64,000 bases of DNA from Caproicibacter sp047777415 (GCA_047777415.1 JBKEEO010000001.1:1426001-1490000), one strand, 5' to 3'. Counted from the stretch's first letter, positions 41,040-50,754 are shown. Notes: generated by a model from the letters alone, not told the origin. Translations and numbers: made by a program.

Positions 41040-41654
41040 ATGATATACAGTGTAAAAGGAACTCTAAGTCATATGGAACCCGGAATCGCTGTGATTGAGT
41101 GCGGCGGCGTGGGGTTTAAGTGTTTTACATCGCTGAATACCCAGCGTGCTTTGCCGCAAATTGGTGAGCAGGCACAGTTGTTTACGGTGCTCAATGTCAG
41201 GGAAGACGCACTTGATTTGTATGGCTTTGCCACCCGAACGGAGTTGAGCTGTTTTAAAATGCTAACCGCTGTTTCCGGCGTCGGACCGAAAGTCGGTCTT
41301 GCCATATTATCCGAATTAACACCTGAACAGGTCGCTGCCGCCGTTGCAACGGGGGACAGCAAAACTTTGACCCGCGCGAGCGGCGTTGGCCGGAAACTTG
41401 CGCAGCGAATCTGCTTAGAGTTAAAAGACCGAGTGCGGGATCTCGGAGGCAACACCTCTGCGGCGGCAGCACCGGGGGCAGGTGTTCCGTCGGCGGCCTC
41501 CCATGCCGCTGCGGCGGTGGAGGCATTGTCCGTGTTGGGCTACTCTCCTTCGGATGCGGCAGCAGTGGTTGCCCGGTTTGACAGCTCCTTGCCGGTGGAG
41601 GAATTGATTCGCCTTTCACTGCGTATGATTGACAACGGCAAACAAGGGGGCTGA
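41040..41654 (+). CDS. ruvA: Holliday junction DNA helicase subunit RuvA
   Basis: The 204-residue protein has the N-terminal OB fold (MIYSVKGTLSHMEPGIAVIE), two helix-hairpin-helix motifs (LTAVSGVGPKVGLAILSELT and LTRASGVGRKLAQRICLELK) and the C-terminal RuvB-binding domain after an Ala-rich linker. The ATG at 41040 follows GGAGGAATC and starts where the family does. RuvA holds the four-way junction and recruits RuvB. Confidence 0.95.
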   Translation: MIYSVKGTLSHMEPGIAVIECGGVGFKCFTSLNTQRALPQIGEQAQLFTVLNVREDALDLYGFATRTELSCFKMLTAVSGVGPKVGLAILSELTPEQVAAAVATGDSKTLTRASGVGRKLAQRICLELKDRVRDLGGNTSAAAAPGAGVPSAASHAAAAVEALSVLGYSPSDAAAVVARFDSSLPVEELIRLSLRMIDNGKQGG

Positions 41655-41669
41655 CGGGGAGGCTGAGAA

Positions 41670-42743
41670 ATGGAACATATGGATTATGAGCAAAACAACG
41701 GAAATGAGTACGATTTTGAAAACCGTGTGGTTGCCCCGGAATATGAACCGGAGGATGCGGAGGTTGAAAATCCCCTGCGTCCACGGAGCTTTTCCGAATA
41801 CATTGGGCAGGACAAGGTCAAAGAAAACCTCTCTATTTTTATAGAAGCGGCAAGACAGCGCAAAGAAAGCCTCGACCATGTACTGCTTTACGGCCCGCCG
41901 GGCCTCGGTAAAACGACGCTGGCCGGCATCATCGCGAATGAACTAGGCGTCAATTTGCGCATTACATCGGGGCCGGCGATTGAAAAACCCGGGGATTTAG
42001 CGGCAATTCTCACAAACTTAAATCCCGGCGACGTGCTGTTTATCGATGAAGTGCACCGTCTTTCCCGCAGTGTGGAGGAAATTCTGTACCCCGCAATGGA
42101 AGATTTTGCGTTGGATATCATCACGGGAAAGGGGCAGATGGCAGCTTCCTATCATCTTCCGCTGCCGAAATTTACATTGGTTGGCGCTACCACGCGCGCA
42201 GGGCAGCTCAGTGCCCCGCTGCGGGATCGTTTTGGTGTTGTACTGCGGCTGGAATTGTATTCTGCGCAGGAACTTGCGCGCATTGTAACGCGCAGCGCGA
42301 AGATTCTGGGTATCCCGATTGAAGCGGACGGTGCTTTGGAAATCGCCTCGCGGTCACGCGGAACGCCCCGTATTGCAAACCGTCTTTTAAAACGAGTTCG
42401 AGATTTTGCCCAAGTGATTTCCGGCGGAACCATTACGCAGGAATCCGCGCGAATCGGTCTGGACAGGCTGGAAATTGACAAAATTGGTTTGGATGCGAAC
42501 GACCGCAGACTGCTTCGCGCGCTGATACAGTTTTATAACGGCGGCCCCGTCGGTTTGGAAACGCTTGCGGCTGCAATTGGGGAAGAAGCCGTCACCATTG
42601 AAGACGTCTATGAACCGTATCTAATGCAGATTGGATTTTTAAATCGTACGCCGCGCGGCCGTTGTGCAACTCCTGCGGCATATGAACATTTGGGACTTCA
42701 AAGTACAGGTCACGAAGATTTAGAACAGCAAAAACTGTTTTAG
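41670..42743 (+). CDS. ruvB: Holliday junction DNA helicase subunit RuvB
   Basis: The 357-residue AAA+ motor has Walker A GPPGLGKTTLAG, Walker B FIDEVHRL, sensor 1 LVGATTRAG, the arginine finger in PLRDRFGVV, and the C-terminal winged helix (IGFLNRTPRGR). It is about 20 residues longer at the N-terminus than many RuvB proteins, with an acidic tail (DYEQNNGNEYDFE). GGGGAGG precedes the ATG. Confidence 0.95.
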   Translation: MEHMDYEQNNGNEYDFENRVVAPEYEPEDAEVENPLRPRSFSEYIGQDKVKENLSIFIEAARQRKESLDHVLLYGPPGLGKTTLAGIIANELGVNLRITSGPAIEKPGDLAAILTNLNPGDVLFIDEVHRLSRSVEEILYPAMEDFALDIITGKGQMAASYHLPLPKFTLVGATTRAGQLSAPLRDRFGVVLRLELYSAQELARIVTRSAKILGIPIEADGALEIASRSRGTPRIANRLLKRVRDFAQVISGGTITQESARIGLDRLEIDKIGLDANDRRLLRALIQFYNGGPVGLETLAAAIGEEAVTIEDVYEPYLMQIGFLNRTPRGRCATPAAYEHLGLQSTGHEDLEQQKLF

Positions 42744-42759
42744 TGTGGATAAGAACAGA

Positions 42760-42808
42760 GGTTACCATATACATAGAAATATACATAGAAACACCGATAT
42801 GGTAAACC
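42760..42808. repeat. Tandem 12-mer inside an inverted repeat, upstream of glmM
   Basis: ATATACATAGAA occurs twice in tandem (42767-42790) and the block is bracketed by GGTTACCATAT and ATATGGTAAACC, which can pair. It lies between ruvB and glmM, just before the glmM ribosome binding site (AGGAGAG). No T run follows. Confidence 0.6.
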
Positions 42809-42828
42809 GATAACATAGGAGAGATTTT

Positions 42829-44178
42829 ATGGGCAGATTATTTGGAACCGACGGGGTTCGAGGAATTGCAAACAAGGAATTAACATGCGAACTTGCCATG
42901 AGCATCGGCAGAGCGGCCGCCATGGTACTGACAGACAGTAACCACCGTCACCCGAAAATACTGATTGGAAAAGACACGCGCCTTTCCTCCGATATGCTCG
43001 AAGCTGCTATGACGGCAGGGCTTTGCAGCGTGGGCGCTAATGTTGTCCGTTTGGGAGTTGTTCCGACTCCGGCGGTTGCATTTTTGGTGGGAAAATACAA
43101 GGCGGATGCCGGTGTAATGCTGACAGCGTCGCACAATCCGTGCGAGTTTAACGGAATCAAGATATTCAGCGGCGACGGATACAAATTGCCGGATGCGCTG
43201 GAGGAGCAAATTGAGTCGATTGTTCTGGATCACACCCAGGAGCCTGCCTGTCCGATCGGCGGTTCTATCGGCAGTGTAACGGACGCGCCGAATACTGTTC
43301 GCGATTATGTTGACCACATCAAGAGTACCGTACCGTTTGCACTGACGGGTATGAAGATTGCCATCGACTGTGCTAATGGCTCCGCAAGCCGCACGGCGGA
43401 ACTGCTGTTTTCAGAGCTGGGTGCCGAGTGCCATATGCTTGCGGATCATCCAAACGGCATCAATGTCAATGATGCGTGCGGTTCCACACACATGGAAAAT
43501 CTCATGCGGTATGTCGGGGAAAATCATCTGGACGCGGGCATTGCGTTTGACGGCGATGCGGACCGCTGTCTTGCTGTGGATGAAAACGGACGGCTAGTGG
43601 ACGGCGATTTTCTCATGGCAATCTGCGCCGCCGATCTAAAATCACGCGGCAAGCTGGCGAAAGACACCGTGGTTGGAACCATTATGACGAATATGGGCTT
43701 TAACCGATTCTGCGAGAACAACGGTATCAAATTTGAAGCAACGAAAGTTGGCGACCGATATGTTCTTGAAGAGATGCTGCTCGAAGGCTACAATTTTGGA
43801 GGAGAACAGAGCGGGCATATTATTTTCCACGACTTTGCCACAACCGGCGACGGTCAACTGACAGCTGCACAGCTGCTCTGCATTTTAAAGCGCAGGGAGG
43901 CAAAGCTTTCCAGTTTAGCAACTCTCATGACGCGTTATCCTCAGGTGCTGGTCAATGTTGAGGTCAAGCAGGATGGGAAACTTCGCTTTTACACCGACCC
44001 GCAGGTGAAAGAAACGTTGGAACGTGCCAAAAAGCAGATCAATGACAGAGGACGTATCATCGTGCGTCCGTCGGGGACGGAACCACTCCTTCGCGTGATG
44101 GTTGAAGGAGAGAATGAAGATGAAATTGCACAGATTGCAAATTCTGTCGCCGGTGTTATCCGCGACAGACTCGCGTAA
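42829..44178 (+). CDS. glmM: Phosphoglucosamine mutase
   Basis: This 449-residue mutase converts glucosamine-6-phosphate to glucosamine-1-phosphate for UDP-GlcNAc synthesis. It shows the start GRLFGTDGVRGIAN, the phosphoserine loop LTASHNPCEFNGIK, the metal loop FDGDADRCLAVD, GGEQSGHIIF and the phosphate-binding RPSGTEPLLRVMVEG. It feeds peptidoglycan and, indirectly, the UDP-GlcNAc-based polysaccharide pathway at the start of the window. AGGAGAG precedes the ATG. Confidence 0.95.
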   Translation: MGRLFGTDGVRGIANKELTCELAMSIGRAAAMVLTDSNHRHPKILIGKDTRLSSDMLEAAMTAGLCSVGANVVRLGVVPTPAVAFLVGKYKADAGVMLTASHNPCEFNGIKIFSGDGYKLPDALEEQIESIVLDHTQEPACPIGGSIGSVTDAPNTVRDYVDHIKSTVPFALTGMKIAIDCANGSASRTAELLFSELGAECHMLADHPNGINVNDACGSTHMENLMRYVGENHLDAGIAFDGDADRCLAVDENGRLVDGDFLMAICAADLKSRGKLAKDTVVGTIMTNMGFNRFCENNGIKFEATKVGDRYVLEEMLLEGYNFGGEQSGHIIFHDFATTGDGQLTAAQLLCILKRREAKLSSLATLMTRYPQVLVNVEVKQDGKLRFYTDPQVKETLERAKKQINDRGRIIVRPSGTEPLLRVMVEGENEDEIAQIANSVAGVIRDRLA

Positions 44179-44211
44179 GGAAATTATGGCAGGGAAGGCA
44201 AGGAGAACAGA

Positions 44212-45075
44212 TTGAGAGTTGCACATTGGAAGGATTACGAATTGATTGATACATCCGCCGGAGAACGGTTGGAACGGTGGGGGAAAGTTATCCTCATCCG
44301 TCCGGATCCGCAGGTGCTGTGGGATACCCCAAAAAAGAATCCTCTGTGGGAAAACGCCGATGCGCGCTACCGGCGTTCTTCCACGGGCGGAGGCAGTTGG
44401 CAGGTGTTCCGGAATGTTCCGCAGGTGTGGAGCATCCGCTACGGAAAACTGGTGTTTCGCCTAAAAAAGATGGGATTTAAACACACCGGTATTTTTCCCG
44501 AACAGGCTGTCAACTGGGACTTGGTTTCCGGCATGATTCGTAAAGCAGGCCGCCCGATTCGTGTTTTAAATCTGTTTGGTTACACGGGTGCGGCCACACT
44601 GGCCTGCATGAGCGCCGGTGCAGAGGTCTGCCATGTGGATGCCTCAAAAGGAATGGTAACTTGGGCAAAGGAAAATGCCGTCGCATCCGGCCTTGCAGAC
44701 CGCCCCGTGCGTTGGTTGGTGGATGACTGCCAGAAATTTGTCCGTCGAGAACAGCGCCGCCGCAATACCTATGATGGCATTATCATGGATCCGCCGTCCT
44801 ATGGCAGAGGGCCGGGCGGGGAAGTTTGGAAACTGGAGGAACAGATTTACCATCTCATTGCGGATTGTGTTCCGCTGTTGTCCAAAAATCCTCTGTTTTT
44901 TCTTGTCAATTCTTATACGGCAGGCCTTTCTCCTGCCGTGATGGAATATTTGCTGGGTACGCTTGTAGCTCGGCGGTTTGGAGGTAAACTTTCATCGAGC
45001 GAAATAGGCCTTCCTGTTACGGAAAGCGGCCTGGTTTTGCCATGCGGCGGCACAGCAATCTGGCAGTCTGAGTAA
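44212..45075 (+). CDS. RlmI-like class I SAM-dependent methyltransferase
   Basis: The 287-residue protein has a Rossmann methyltransferase core with LNLFGYTGAATLACMSAGAE (SAM site), HVDASKGMVTWAKENAV and the catalytic-type motif GIIMDPPSYGRGPGGEVW. The DPPSYGRG form and the following layout resemble RlmI/RlmK-type rRNA methyltransferases, but the N-terminal PUA domain is absent. The TTG start lies five bases after AGGAGA. An RNA substrate is likely but unproven. Confidence 0.82.
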   Translation: MRVAHWKDYELIDTSAGERLERWGKVILIRPDPQVLWDTPKKNPLWENADARYRRSSTGGGSWQVFRNVPQVWSIRYGKLVFRLKKMGFKHTGIFPEQAVNWDLVSGMIRKAGRPIRVLNLFGYTGAATLACMSAGAEVCHVDASKGMVTWAKENAVASGLADRPVRWLVDDCQKFVRREQRRRNTYDGIIMDPPSYGRGPGGEVWKLEEQIYHLIADCVPLLSKNPLFFLVNSYTAGLSPAVMEYLLGTLVARRFGGKLSSSEIGLPVTESGLVLPCGGTAIWQSE

Positions 45076-45098
45076 CAACGGTTCATGGGGGACTTTCG

Positions 45099-45533
45099 AT
45101 GAAAAAGAAAGAAAAAAAGAAGAGCGGTTTAACCGCTTTCGTGACATTATTTTTCGTCGTTGCGAAACTGATGAAAGATTACGGGAAGAGTGGGTGGACA
45201 ATCGAATGGGTTGCTGTGTTAGGCATGGCGTTAATATGTTATCTCATTTACCGTCTTGCCGTAAAGCACGGCAAATCTTCCCGTCAAGAAAATATCAATA
45301 CTGATGACGAAATTCCAGAGGCGGAAGAATCGTCAGTGGTGTCTCAAGATTCCTATCAAACATCAGAAGCTGAAAATGAATCTATGGAAATCACAGAACC
45401 TGCACAACAAGTTGTTCCTGCTGTACAGAATCTTTCCCGCAGTAAGGAGCAATGGAAAAGTTTGTATCAAGCAGGTCTGATTACAAAGAAAGAATACAAA
45501 CAACAAATAAGAAAGTTATCCAAGGATAGTTAA
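45099..45533 (+). CDS. Small membrane protein with C-terminal SHOCT-like motif
   Basis: This 144-residue protein has a lysine-rich N-terminus, one or two hydrophobic helices (about 12-26 and 37-53, WVAVLGMALICYLIYRLAV), an acidic linker, and a C-terminal SHOCT-like helix pair (EQWKSLYQAGLITKKEYKQQ). SHOCT motifs are short oligomerisation modules found in many unrelated proteins. Function unknown. It lies between the methyltransferase and the ECF transporter genes on the same strand. Confidence 0.65.
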   Translation: MKKKEKKKSGLTAFVTLFFVVAKLMKDYGKSGWTIEWVAVLGMALICYLIYRLAVKHGKSSRQENINTDDEIPEAEESSVVSQDSYQTSEAENESMEITEPAQQVVPAVQNLSRSKEQWKSLYQAGLITKKEYKQQIRKLSKDS

Positions 45534-45567
45534 AAAGCGGCGCGGTAAAAGGAGGAAATCCAGATTC

Positions 45568-46416
45568 GTGGAAGAATATATCAGGGCAGAAAACGTGAAA
45601 TTTTCCTATGCGGCACAAGAAAATGAAGATACGGTCGAGGTGCTCCGCGGTGTATCACTGGGAATTCGAAAGGGCGAGTTTGTGGCACTGCTGGGGCATA
45701 ATGGGTCGGGAAAATCCACCATCGCAAAGCACTTTAACGCTATGTTGCTGCCAAGCGGAGGAAAAGTGTATGTCGATGGGCTTGACACACTTGATGAAAA
45801 TTTAAAAATTGAAATCCGCCAACGTGTGGGATTGGTTCTTCAGAATCCGGACAACCAGTTGGTCGCGAGTATTGTGGAGGAAGATGTAGCGTTTGGCCCG
45901 GAAAATCTAGGGGTGCCGCCGGAAATTATCCGACAGCGTGTGGATGATGCGCTCAAAGCGGTGGAAATGTATGATTATCGCCTTCATGCGCCGCACAAAC
46001 TGTCCGGCGGACAGAAACAGCGTATTGCGATAGCAGGGATTATCGCAATGCAGCCGAACTGTATCGTACTGGACGAACCCACCGCCATGTTGGATCCCCG
46101 CGGACGCGATGAGGTTCTTCAAACCATACACCGACTCAACCGCGAAAAAGGGATTACTATTGTTCTGATTACGCATTATATGGATGAGGCTGTCGGAGCA
46201 GACCGCGTCATTGTTATGGATGACGGAAGGATTCTGACACAGGGGACACCGAAGGAAGTTTTCTCCCAGGTGGAACTTCTTAAAAAGCACCATTTGGATG
46301 TTCCGCAGCCCACAGAACTCATTTACCGCCTGAAAGCTGCCGGCGTTGATTTGCCGGATGGCATACTGAATATCGAAGAATGTGTGGAGGCTCTTGAGCC
46401 TCTGCTAAAGGGATAA
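45568..46416 (+). CDS. ecfA1: Energy-coupling factor transporter ATPase EcfA1
   Basis: This 282-residue ABC ATPase has Walker A LGHNGSGKSTIAKHFN, Q-loop VLQNPDNQLVASIVEEDVAF, signature LSGGQKQRIAIAG and Walker B CIVLDEPTAMLDP. It pairs with EcfA2 and EcfT to energise vitamin or metal uptake with interchangeable S subunits. GTG start at 45568 after AAGGAGG. No S-component gene is adjacent, as expected for the shared group II module. Confidence 0.95.
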   Translation: MEEYIRAENVKFSYAAQENEDTVEVLRGVSLGIRKGEFVALLGHNGSGKSTIAKHFNAMLLPSGGKVYVDGLDTLDENLKIEIRQRVGLVLQNPDNQLVASIVEEDVAFGPENLGVPPEIIRQRVDDALKAVEMYDYRLHAPHKLSGGQKQRIAIAGIIAMQPNCIVLDEPTAMLDPRGRDEVLQTIHRLNREKGITIVLITHYMDEAVGADRVIVMDDGRILTQGTPKEVFSQVELLKKHHLDVPQPTELIYRLKAAGVDLPDGILNIEECVEALEPLLKG

Positions 46417-46433
46417 AACGATAGGAGAGGCAA

Positions 46434-47300
46434 ATGTCTGTTATCGAAACAAAAGATCTTACATTTCTATACGGTGAGGGGACACCGTTCTGCAAAACCG
46501 CCATTGATCATGTCAATATATCGATTGAACAGGGTGAATTTCTCGGTCTGATCGGGCACACCGGTTCCGGTAAATCCACACTGATTCAGCAGTTCAACGG
46601 CTTGCTGAAACCGACTTCCGGCAAGGTGCTGCTCAACGGGAAAGATATTTGGGCAGAGCCGAAAAAGATTCGCTCGGTTCGGTTTCAAGTCGGCATGGTG
46701 TTCCAGTATCCGGAGCATCAGCTTTTTGAAGAAACTGTTCTGAAGGATATTTGTTTTGGCCCACAAAACATGGGCCTTGGGGAAGCCGAAGCGAAGGAGC
46801 GGGCAAGGCAAGCGGCGCAGTTTGTCGGCCTGCCGGATGAACTGCTGGAAAAAAGTCCGTTTGAGCTGTCCGGCGGCGAAAAACGCCGAGCTGCCATTGC
46901 GGGTGTTATCGCCATGGATCCGGATGTGCTGATTCTCGACGAACCGACGGCCGGGCTGGACCCGCGCGGCAGGGACATGCTGCTGACACAGATCAGCGCG
47001 TATCACCGTAAACGGCATAATACGGTGATTCTGGTTTCCCACAGCATGGAAGATATCGCCCGTGTGGCCGATCGTGTTTTGGTAATGAACAAGGGGAAAG
47101 CCGTTATGCTCGATACAACCGAGAAGGTATTTGCGCGCGGGCGAGAGTTGGAGTCGCTGGGTCTGCGCGTGCCGCAGATTACGAAGATTTTGCTGACGTT
47201 AAAGGAACACGGCTGTCCGGTCAAAGCATCGCTTACGGTAGACCAAGCCGTTCAACAGCTATTGCCGCTGCTAAAGAAGGGGGGCGCCGTCCATGGTTAG
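46434..47300 (+). CDS. ecfA2: Energy-coupling factor transporter ATPase EcfA2
   Basis: The second ABC ATPase of the ECF module has 288 residues: Walker A IGHTGSGKSTLIQQFN, Q-loop FQYPEHQLFEETVLKDICFG (typical of EcfA2), signature LSGGEKRRAAIAG and Walker B VLILDEPTAGLDP. It begins 17 bases after ecfA1 and overlaps ecfT by eight bases. Confidence 0.95.
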   Translation: MSVIETKDLTFLYGEGTPFCKTAIDHVNISIEQGEFLGLIGHTGSGKSTLIQQFNGLLKPTSGKVLLNGKDIWAEPKKIRSVRFQVGMVFQYPEHQLFEETVLKDICFGPQNMGLGEAEAKERARQAAQFVGLPDELLEKSPFELSGGEKRRAAIAGVIAMDPDVLILDEPTAGLDPRGRDMLLTQISAYHRKRHNTVILVSHSMEDIARVADRVLVMNKGKAVMLDTTEKVFARGRELESLGLRVPQITKILLTLKEHGCPVKASLTVDQAVQQLLPLLKKGGAVHG

Positions 47301-48120
47301 GGACATTACGCTCGGCCAGTATTATCCGGGAAATTCACTGATTCACCGCTTGGATCCACGTATGAAGGTTGTGCTGACTCTGGCTTTTATTGTGTTTATC
47401 TTTGTGGCAACAAATTTCCAGGGCCTTGCGTTTATGCTGTTATTGATGGCAATTGTTCTTATTCTTTCCGGCGTTCCGCTGAGCCAGTACCTAAAAAGCT
47501 TAAAAGCTGTGATATTCATAGTCGCGTTTACATTTGTGCTGAATTTGTTTTATGGCGGCGGCACCACTTTGTGGAGCTGGCATTTTATGCATTTTACCAT
47601 GCAGATTACAGACGGAGGAATCAGCAACGCCGTTTTTGTTGCCACCCGCATTTTCAGCCTGATTTTGTTTAGTTCTGTTTTGACTTTTACAACCTCACCC
47701 ACACAGCTGACCGATGCGCTGGAGCGGCTGATGAAACCGCTTAATGTTTTGCATATCAAGGTACATGAAATCGCCATGATGATGACGATTGCACTGCGCT
47801 ATGTTCCAACACTGCTGGAAGAAACCGATAAGATTATGAACGCGCAAAAAGCAAGAGGTGCGGACTTGGAAAGCGGAGGATTTATGCAGAGAATCAAATC
47901 TTTGATTCCAATTTTAATTCCTCTTTTTGTTTCTTCGTTTCGCAGGGCGTACGACCTTGCAATGGCTATGGAATGCCGCTGTTACCACGGCGGAGAAGGC
48001 CGTACCAAAATGAAACAGCTTCATATGTCCGGGTTAGATGCTGCGGCAGCGGCTGCTGCTGCCCTGTTTTGTGGGGCAGTAGTGTTCTGTGCGGTGTATT
48101 TCCCGCCCGCACTGAGATAA
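47293..48120 (+). CDS. ecfT: Energy-coupling factor transporter transmembrane protein EcfT
   Basis: The 275-residue membrane scaffold starts DITLGQYYPGNSLIHRLDPRMK and has about five transmembrane helices. Its ATPase-coupling motifs AQKARGADLES and AMECRCYHGGEGRTKM match the A-R-G signatures of EcfT. It couples ATP hydrolysis by EcfA1/A2 to toppling of S subunits. Confidence 0.93.
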   Translation: MVRDITLGQYYPGNSLIHRLDPRMKVVLTLAFIVFIFVATNFQGLAFMLLLMAIVLILSGVPLSQYLKSLKAVIFIVAFTFVLNLFYGGGTTLWSWHFMHFTMQITDGGISNAVFVATRIFSLILFSSVLTFTTSPTQLTDALERLMKPLNVLHIKVHEIAMMMTIALRYVPTLLEETDKIMNAQKARGADLESGGFMQRIKSLIPILIPLFVSSFRRAYDLAMAMECRCYHGGEGRTKMKQLHMSGLDAAAAAAAALFCGAVVFCAVYFPPALR

Positions 48121-48132
48121 GAAAGGAGCGTT

Positions 48133-48876
48133 ATGCGTAATCTTCTGCTTACCATTTGTTACGATGGAGCAAACTATCACGGCTGGCAAATTCAGCAAAA
48201 CGCCGTTTCTATCCAAGAGGTTCTTCAGAAAGCGCTGCAGCGGATTATTGGCGATTTGCCGAATATCAAAGCCTGCAGCAGAACCGACACAGCTGTTCAC
48301 GCACGTGAATTTTGCATCAGTTTTCACACCGAACATTCCATCCCATGCGCGCGTCTGGTGGGGGCACTAAATCATTTTTTGCCAAAGGACATCGCTGTTC
48401 TTTCCTGCCGAGAAGTGCCGCAGGATTTTCACGCGCGGTATTCCTGCCTGGGCAAGGAATATGAATATTGTATTTGGAATGAAAAGATTCGGAACCCTTT
48501 TTTGGTTTCAAGAGCACTGCATTATTGGTATCCGTTGGATATTGACAGATTGAATCAGGCAGCTTCCCGGCTGGTAGGTTCGCACGATTTTACTTCATTC
48601 TGTGCCGTTGACGCAAGAGAGCGCGGCAATATGACGCGCACAGTGAGCAAGGCACAGTGGAAAAGGGATGGAAGTACTGTCACTTTTACTGTGGCAGCGG
48701 ATGGTTTTCTATATCATATGGTGCGTATCATGGTTGGCACCATGCTGCGTGTGGCAGAAGGTAAACTGGATCCGGAAGACATTGGCAGAATTTTGGAGGC
48801 GCGTGACCGTAAGGCTGCGGGGCCCACTGCACCGCCAGAGGGATTGTACCTAAACAGAGTTTTTTATAAGCTGTAA
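48133..48876 (+). CDS. truA: tRNA pseudouridine(38-40) synthase
   Basis: This 247-residue synthase has the catalytic aspartate in CSRTDTAVHAREF, the opening LLLTICYDGANYHGWQIQ, and the C-terminal FLYHMVRIMVGTMLRVAEGK. It modifies U38-U40 of the tRNA anticodon stem. The common clostridial order ecfA1-ecfA2-ecfT-truA is preserved. GAAAGGAG precedes the ATG. Confidence 0.95.
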   Translation: MRNLLLTICYDGANYHGWQIQQNAVSIQEVLQKALQRIIGDLPNIKACSRTDTAVHAREFCISFHTEHSIPCARLVGALNHFLPKDIAVLSCREVPQDFHARYSCLGKEYEYCIWNEKIRNPFLVSRALHYWYPLDIDRLNQAASRLVGSHDFTSFCAVDARERGNMTRTVSKAQWKRDGSTVTFTVAADGFLYHMVRIMVGTMLRVAEGKLDPEDIGRILEARDRKAAGPTAPPEGLYLNRVFYKL

Positions 48877-48890
48877 GGATGTGAAATTCA

Positions 48891-50123
48891 ATGGCTGAAA
48901 ACGGGAAACGTTTTGATACGGTGGAGTTCGATGCGGCAAAACATCCTCAGCGTCATGAGAGAAAATATACTCGTACTTTCGGAGAACATTTCGTTCCCCG
49001 GTGGGTTTATCGAATCGCGCTGATTTTGCTTTTGTGTGTTTTGGGTACCCTGGGCTGGATGAATCGAGACAATCTGACTCCGAACAATATTTTGGAATGG
49101 ATTCAGTCACGCGCTGTTGGTATGGGTATTGGAGATGGGTATCCATACTCCATTGCGGGCACATCTGTTTCTCCAAAAAATTTCCTTTCAGCCGACAAGA
49201 ATATCTTCCTTGCAAGTGACACATCGCTGACGGTGCTGAACTCCACGGCAAAGGAGATTGTGTCGCGTCAGCACAGTTTTAATAACCCTGTTCTAAAATT
49301 GTCCGGAAATCGTATGTTGTTGTATAATCTAGGCGGCCGGGAGTGCCGGCTGGAAACATTAAGCCGTTCGCTCAATACAATTACTCTAGAGCAGAACCTC
49401 GTTGCAGGTGCACTTGCACAGCAAGGTAACTATGCATTGCTGACCGAAGCGGATGGATACTGCGGCGAACTGACTGCATATATGCCGGATGGCCGCGAAC
49501 AATTCCATTATTGGTTTTCAGATTATTATCCCACGTCGGTTGCACTCAGTCCGGACGGAGGGACAGCGGTTGTTACCGGAATCAACACAGACAACGGCGT
49601 TCTTCAGTCTGCCATTTATCTTTTGGACCTCAACAGTGAAGAAGTGCAGCAGCCGTTTGCAGTGTCGGATGAGAATATGTTGTTTGATGTTTCTTGGAAT
49701 GGTGACAGCACCATTACAGCAGTTGGGGATCATTCTGTGATTATCATAGATGCGAGCAGCCGCAAAAAATACGAATACAATTATAATGGTTTAAAGTTAA
49801 CGGCATACGATTCATCTGCGAATATGGTGGTGTTGGGCCTTTCTCCTTATACCGGTTCCGATGCTTCGGTTTTGGTGCTCTTGAATCGTATGGGGGAGAA
49901 AATTCTATCACCTTCACTTCAGGGAACGATTTGGTCTGTTTCAGCTTTTGGCTCGGCTGCAGCGGCACTTTGTGATTCGAACATCTATTTTTATACATCC
50001 TCTCCCGCTGCCTCTGCAGGTACCGTGGCTGCAGGCGGTGACGCGAAAGCGATTGCATTGCGGGACGAAACTTCCGCATATGTGCTTGGGGTGTCTGAAA
50101 TCCGTATGGTATCCGTACGGTAG
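48891..50123 (+). CDS. DUF5711 family membrane-anchored beta-propeller protein
   Basis: This 410-residue protein has a short cytoplasmic N-terminus, one transmembrane helix (about 43-60, YRIALILLLCVLGTLGWM), and an extracellular region of repeating beta-rich segments (KNIFLASDTSLTVLNSTA, YPTSVALSPDGGTAVVTG, LFDVSWNGDSTITAVGDHSV) suggesting a seven-bladed propeller. It fits DUF5711, of unknown function. It is often near cvpA in Clostridia, as here. Confidence 0.7.
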   Translation: MAENGKRFDTVEFDAAKHPQRHERKYTRTFGEHFVPRWVYRIALILLLCVLGTLGWMNRDNLTPNNILEWIQSRAVGMGIGDGYPYSIAGTSVSPKNFLSADKNIFLASDTSLTVLNSTAKEIVSRQHSFNNPVLKLSGNRMLLYNLGGRECRLETLSRSLNTITLEQNLVAGALAQQGNYALLTEADGYCGELTAYMPDGREQFHYWFSDYYPTSVALSPDGGTAVVTGINTDNGVLQSAIYLLDLNSEEVQQPFAVSDENMLFDVSWNGDSTITAVGDHSVIIIDASSRKKYEYNYNGLKLTAYDSSANMVVLGLSPYTGSDASVLVLLNRMGEKILSPSLQGTIWSVSAFGSAAAALCDSNIYFYTSSPAASAGTVAAGGDAKAIALRDETSAYVLGVSEIRMVSVR

Positions 50124-50199
50124 GAACCTTGTGTAATTGATTATTTTGTGATATATTGCTTCTATGTGTAGATAAATTCTGCTGACAGGGGGGCCAAAA

Positions 50200-50754
50200 G
50201 TGGGAATGTTTTACGACTTAGCATTGCTCGGCATTCTTTTGATTTTTATTATCTCAGGCCTTCGTCGGGGCATCGTACGGTCCGTGATAGAACTGGTTGG
50301 GTTTATAGCGGCCCTGATTTGTTCTGTGCGGCTGTCCGGATCTTTTGCCGCGCTGATAGGGCCATACATCGTAAAGATTTTTCCAGATTTTTCGTCGAAT
50401 CCGGTGTTGGAAAAGATTCTTGCCGCGGCGATCCTGTTTATTGCGCTGGAACTTTTGGTTCATGTCATCGCCTCTGTTGTCGATCGTGTGTTCCAGCTTC
50501 CGGTGCTGCGTCAAGTGAATGCATTGCTGGGCGGCGCGTTTGGGCTCATCAAAGGCGTTGTTGTTATTTTTGTCATCTGCTCTTTGACTCGTGTTGTGGT
50601 ACCCTCTGGTTCGGATTTCAAATCTGAATGGCAGAATATCAGAGATTCCAGAATCTTACAATATATAGAGGAAAAAAATCCGGTTGATGCATTATTGCAG
50701 ACGGATTTTTGGAATGAGGTTAATGGGAATGCAAAGCAGAAACAAAAACTTTAA
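50200..50754 (+). CDS. CvpA family membrane protein
   Basis: This 184-residue protein has four hydrophobic segments in the CvpA pattern (LALLGILLIFIISGLRRG...IVRSVIELVGFIAALIC, ILAAAILFIALELLVHVIA, NALLGGAFGLIKGVVVIFVI). CvpA proteins are linked to colicin V production and envelope homeostasis, but the mechanism is unclear. GTG start after GGGGGG. It overlaps the next gene. Confidence 0.8.
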   Translation: MGMFYDLALLGILLIFIISGLRRGIVRSVIELVGFIAALICSVRLSGSFAALIGPYIVKIFPDFSSNPVLEKILAAAILFIALELLVHVIASVVDRVFQLPVLRQVNALLGGAFGLIKGVVVIFVICSLTRVVVPSGSDFKSEWQNIRDSRILQYIEEKNPVDALLQTDFWNEVNGNAKQKQKL

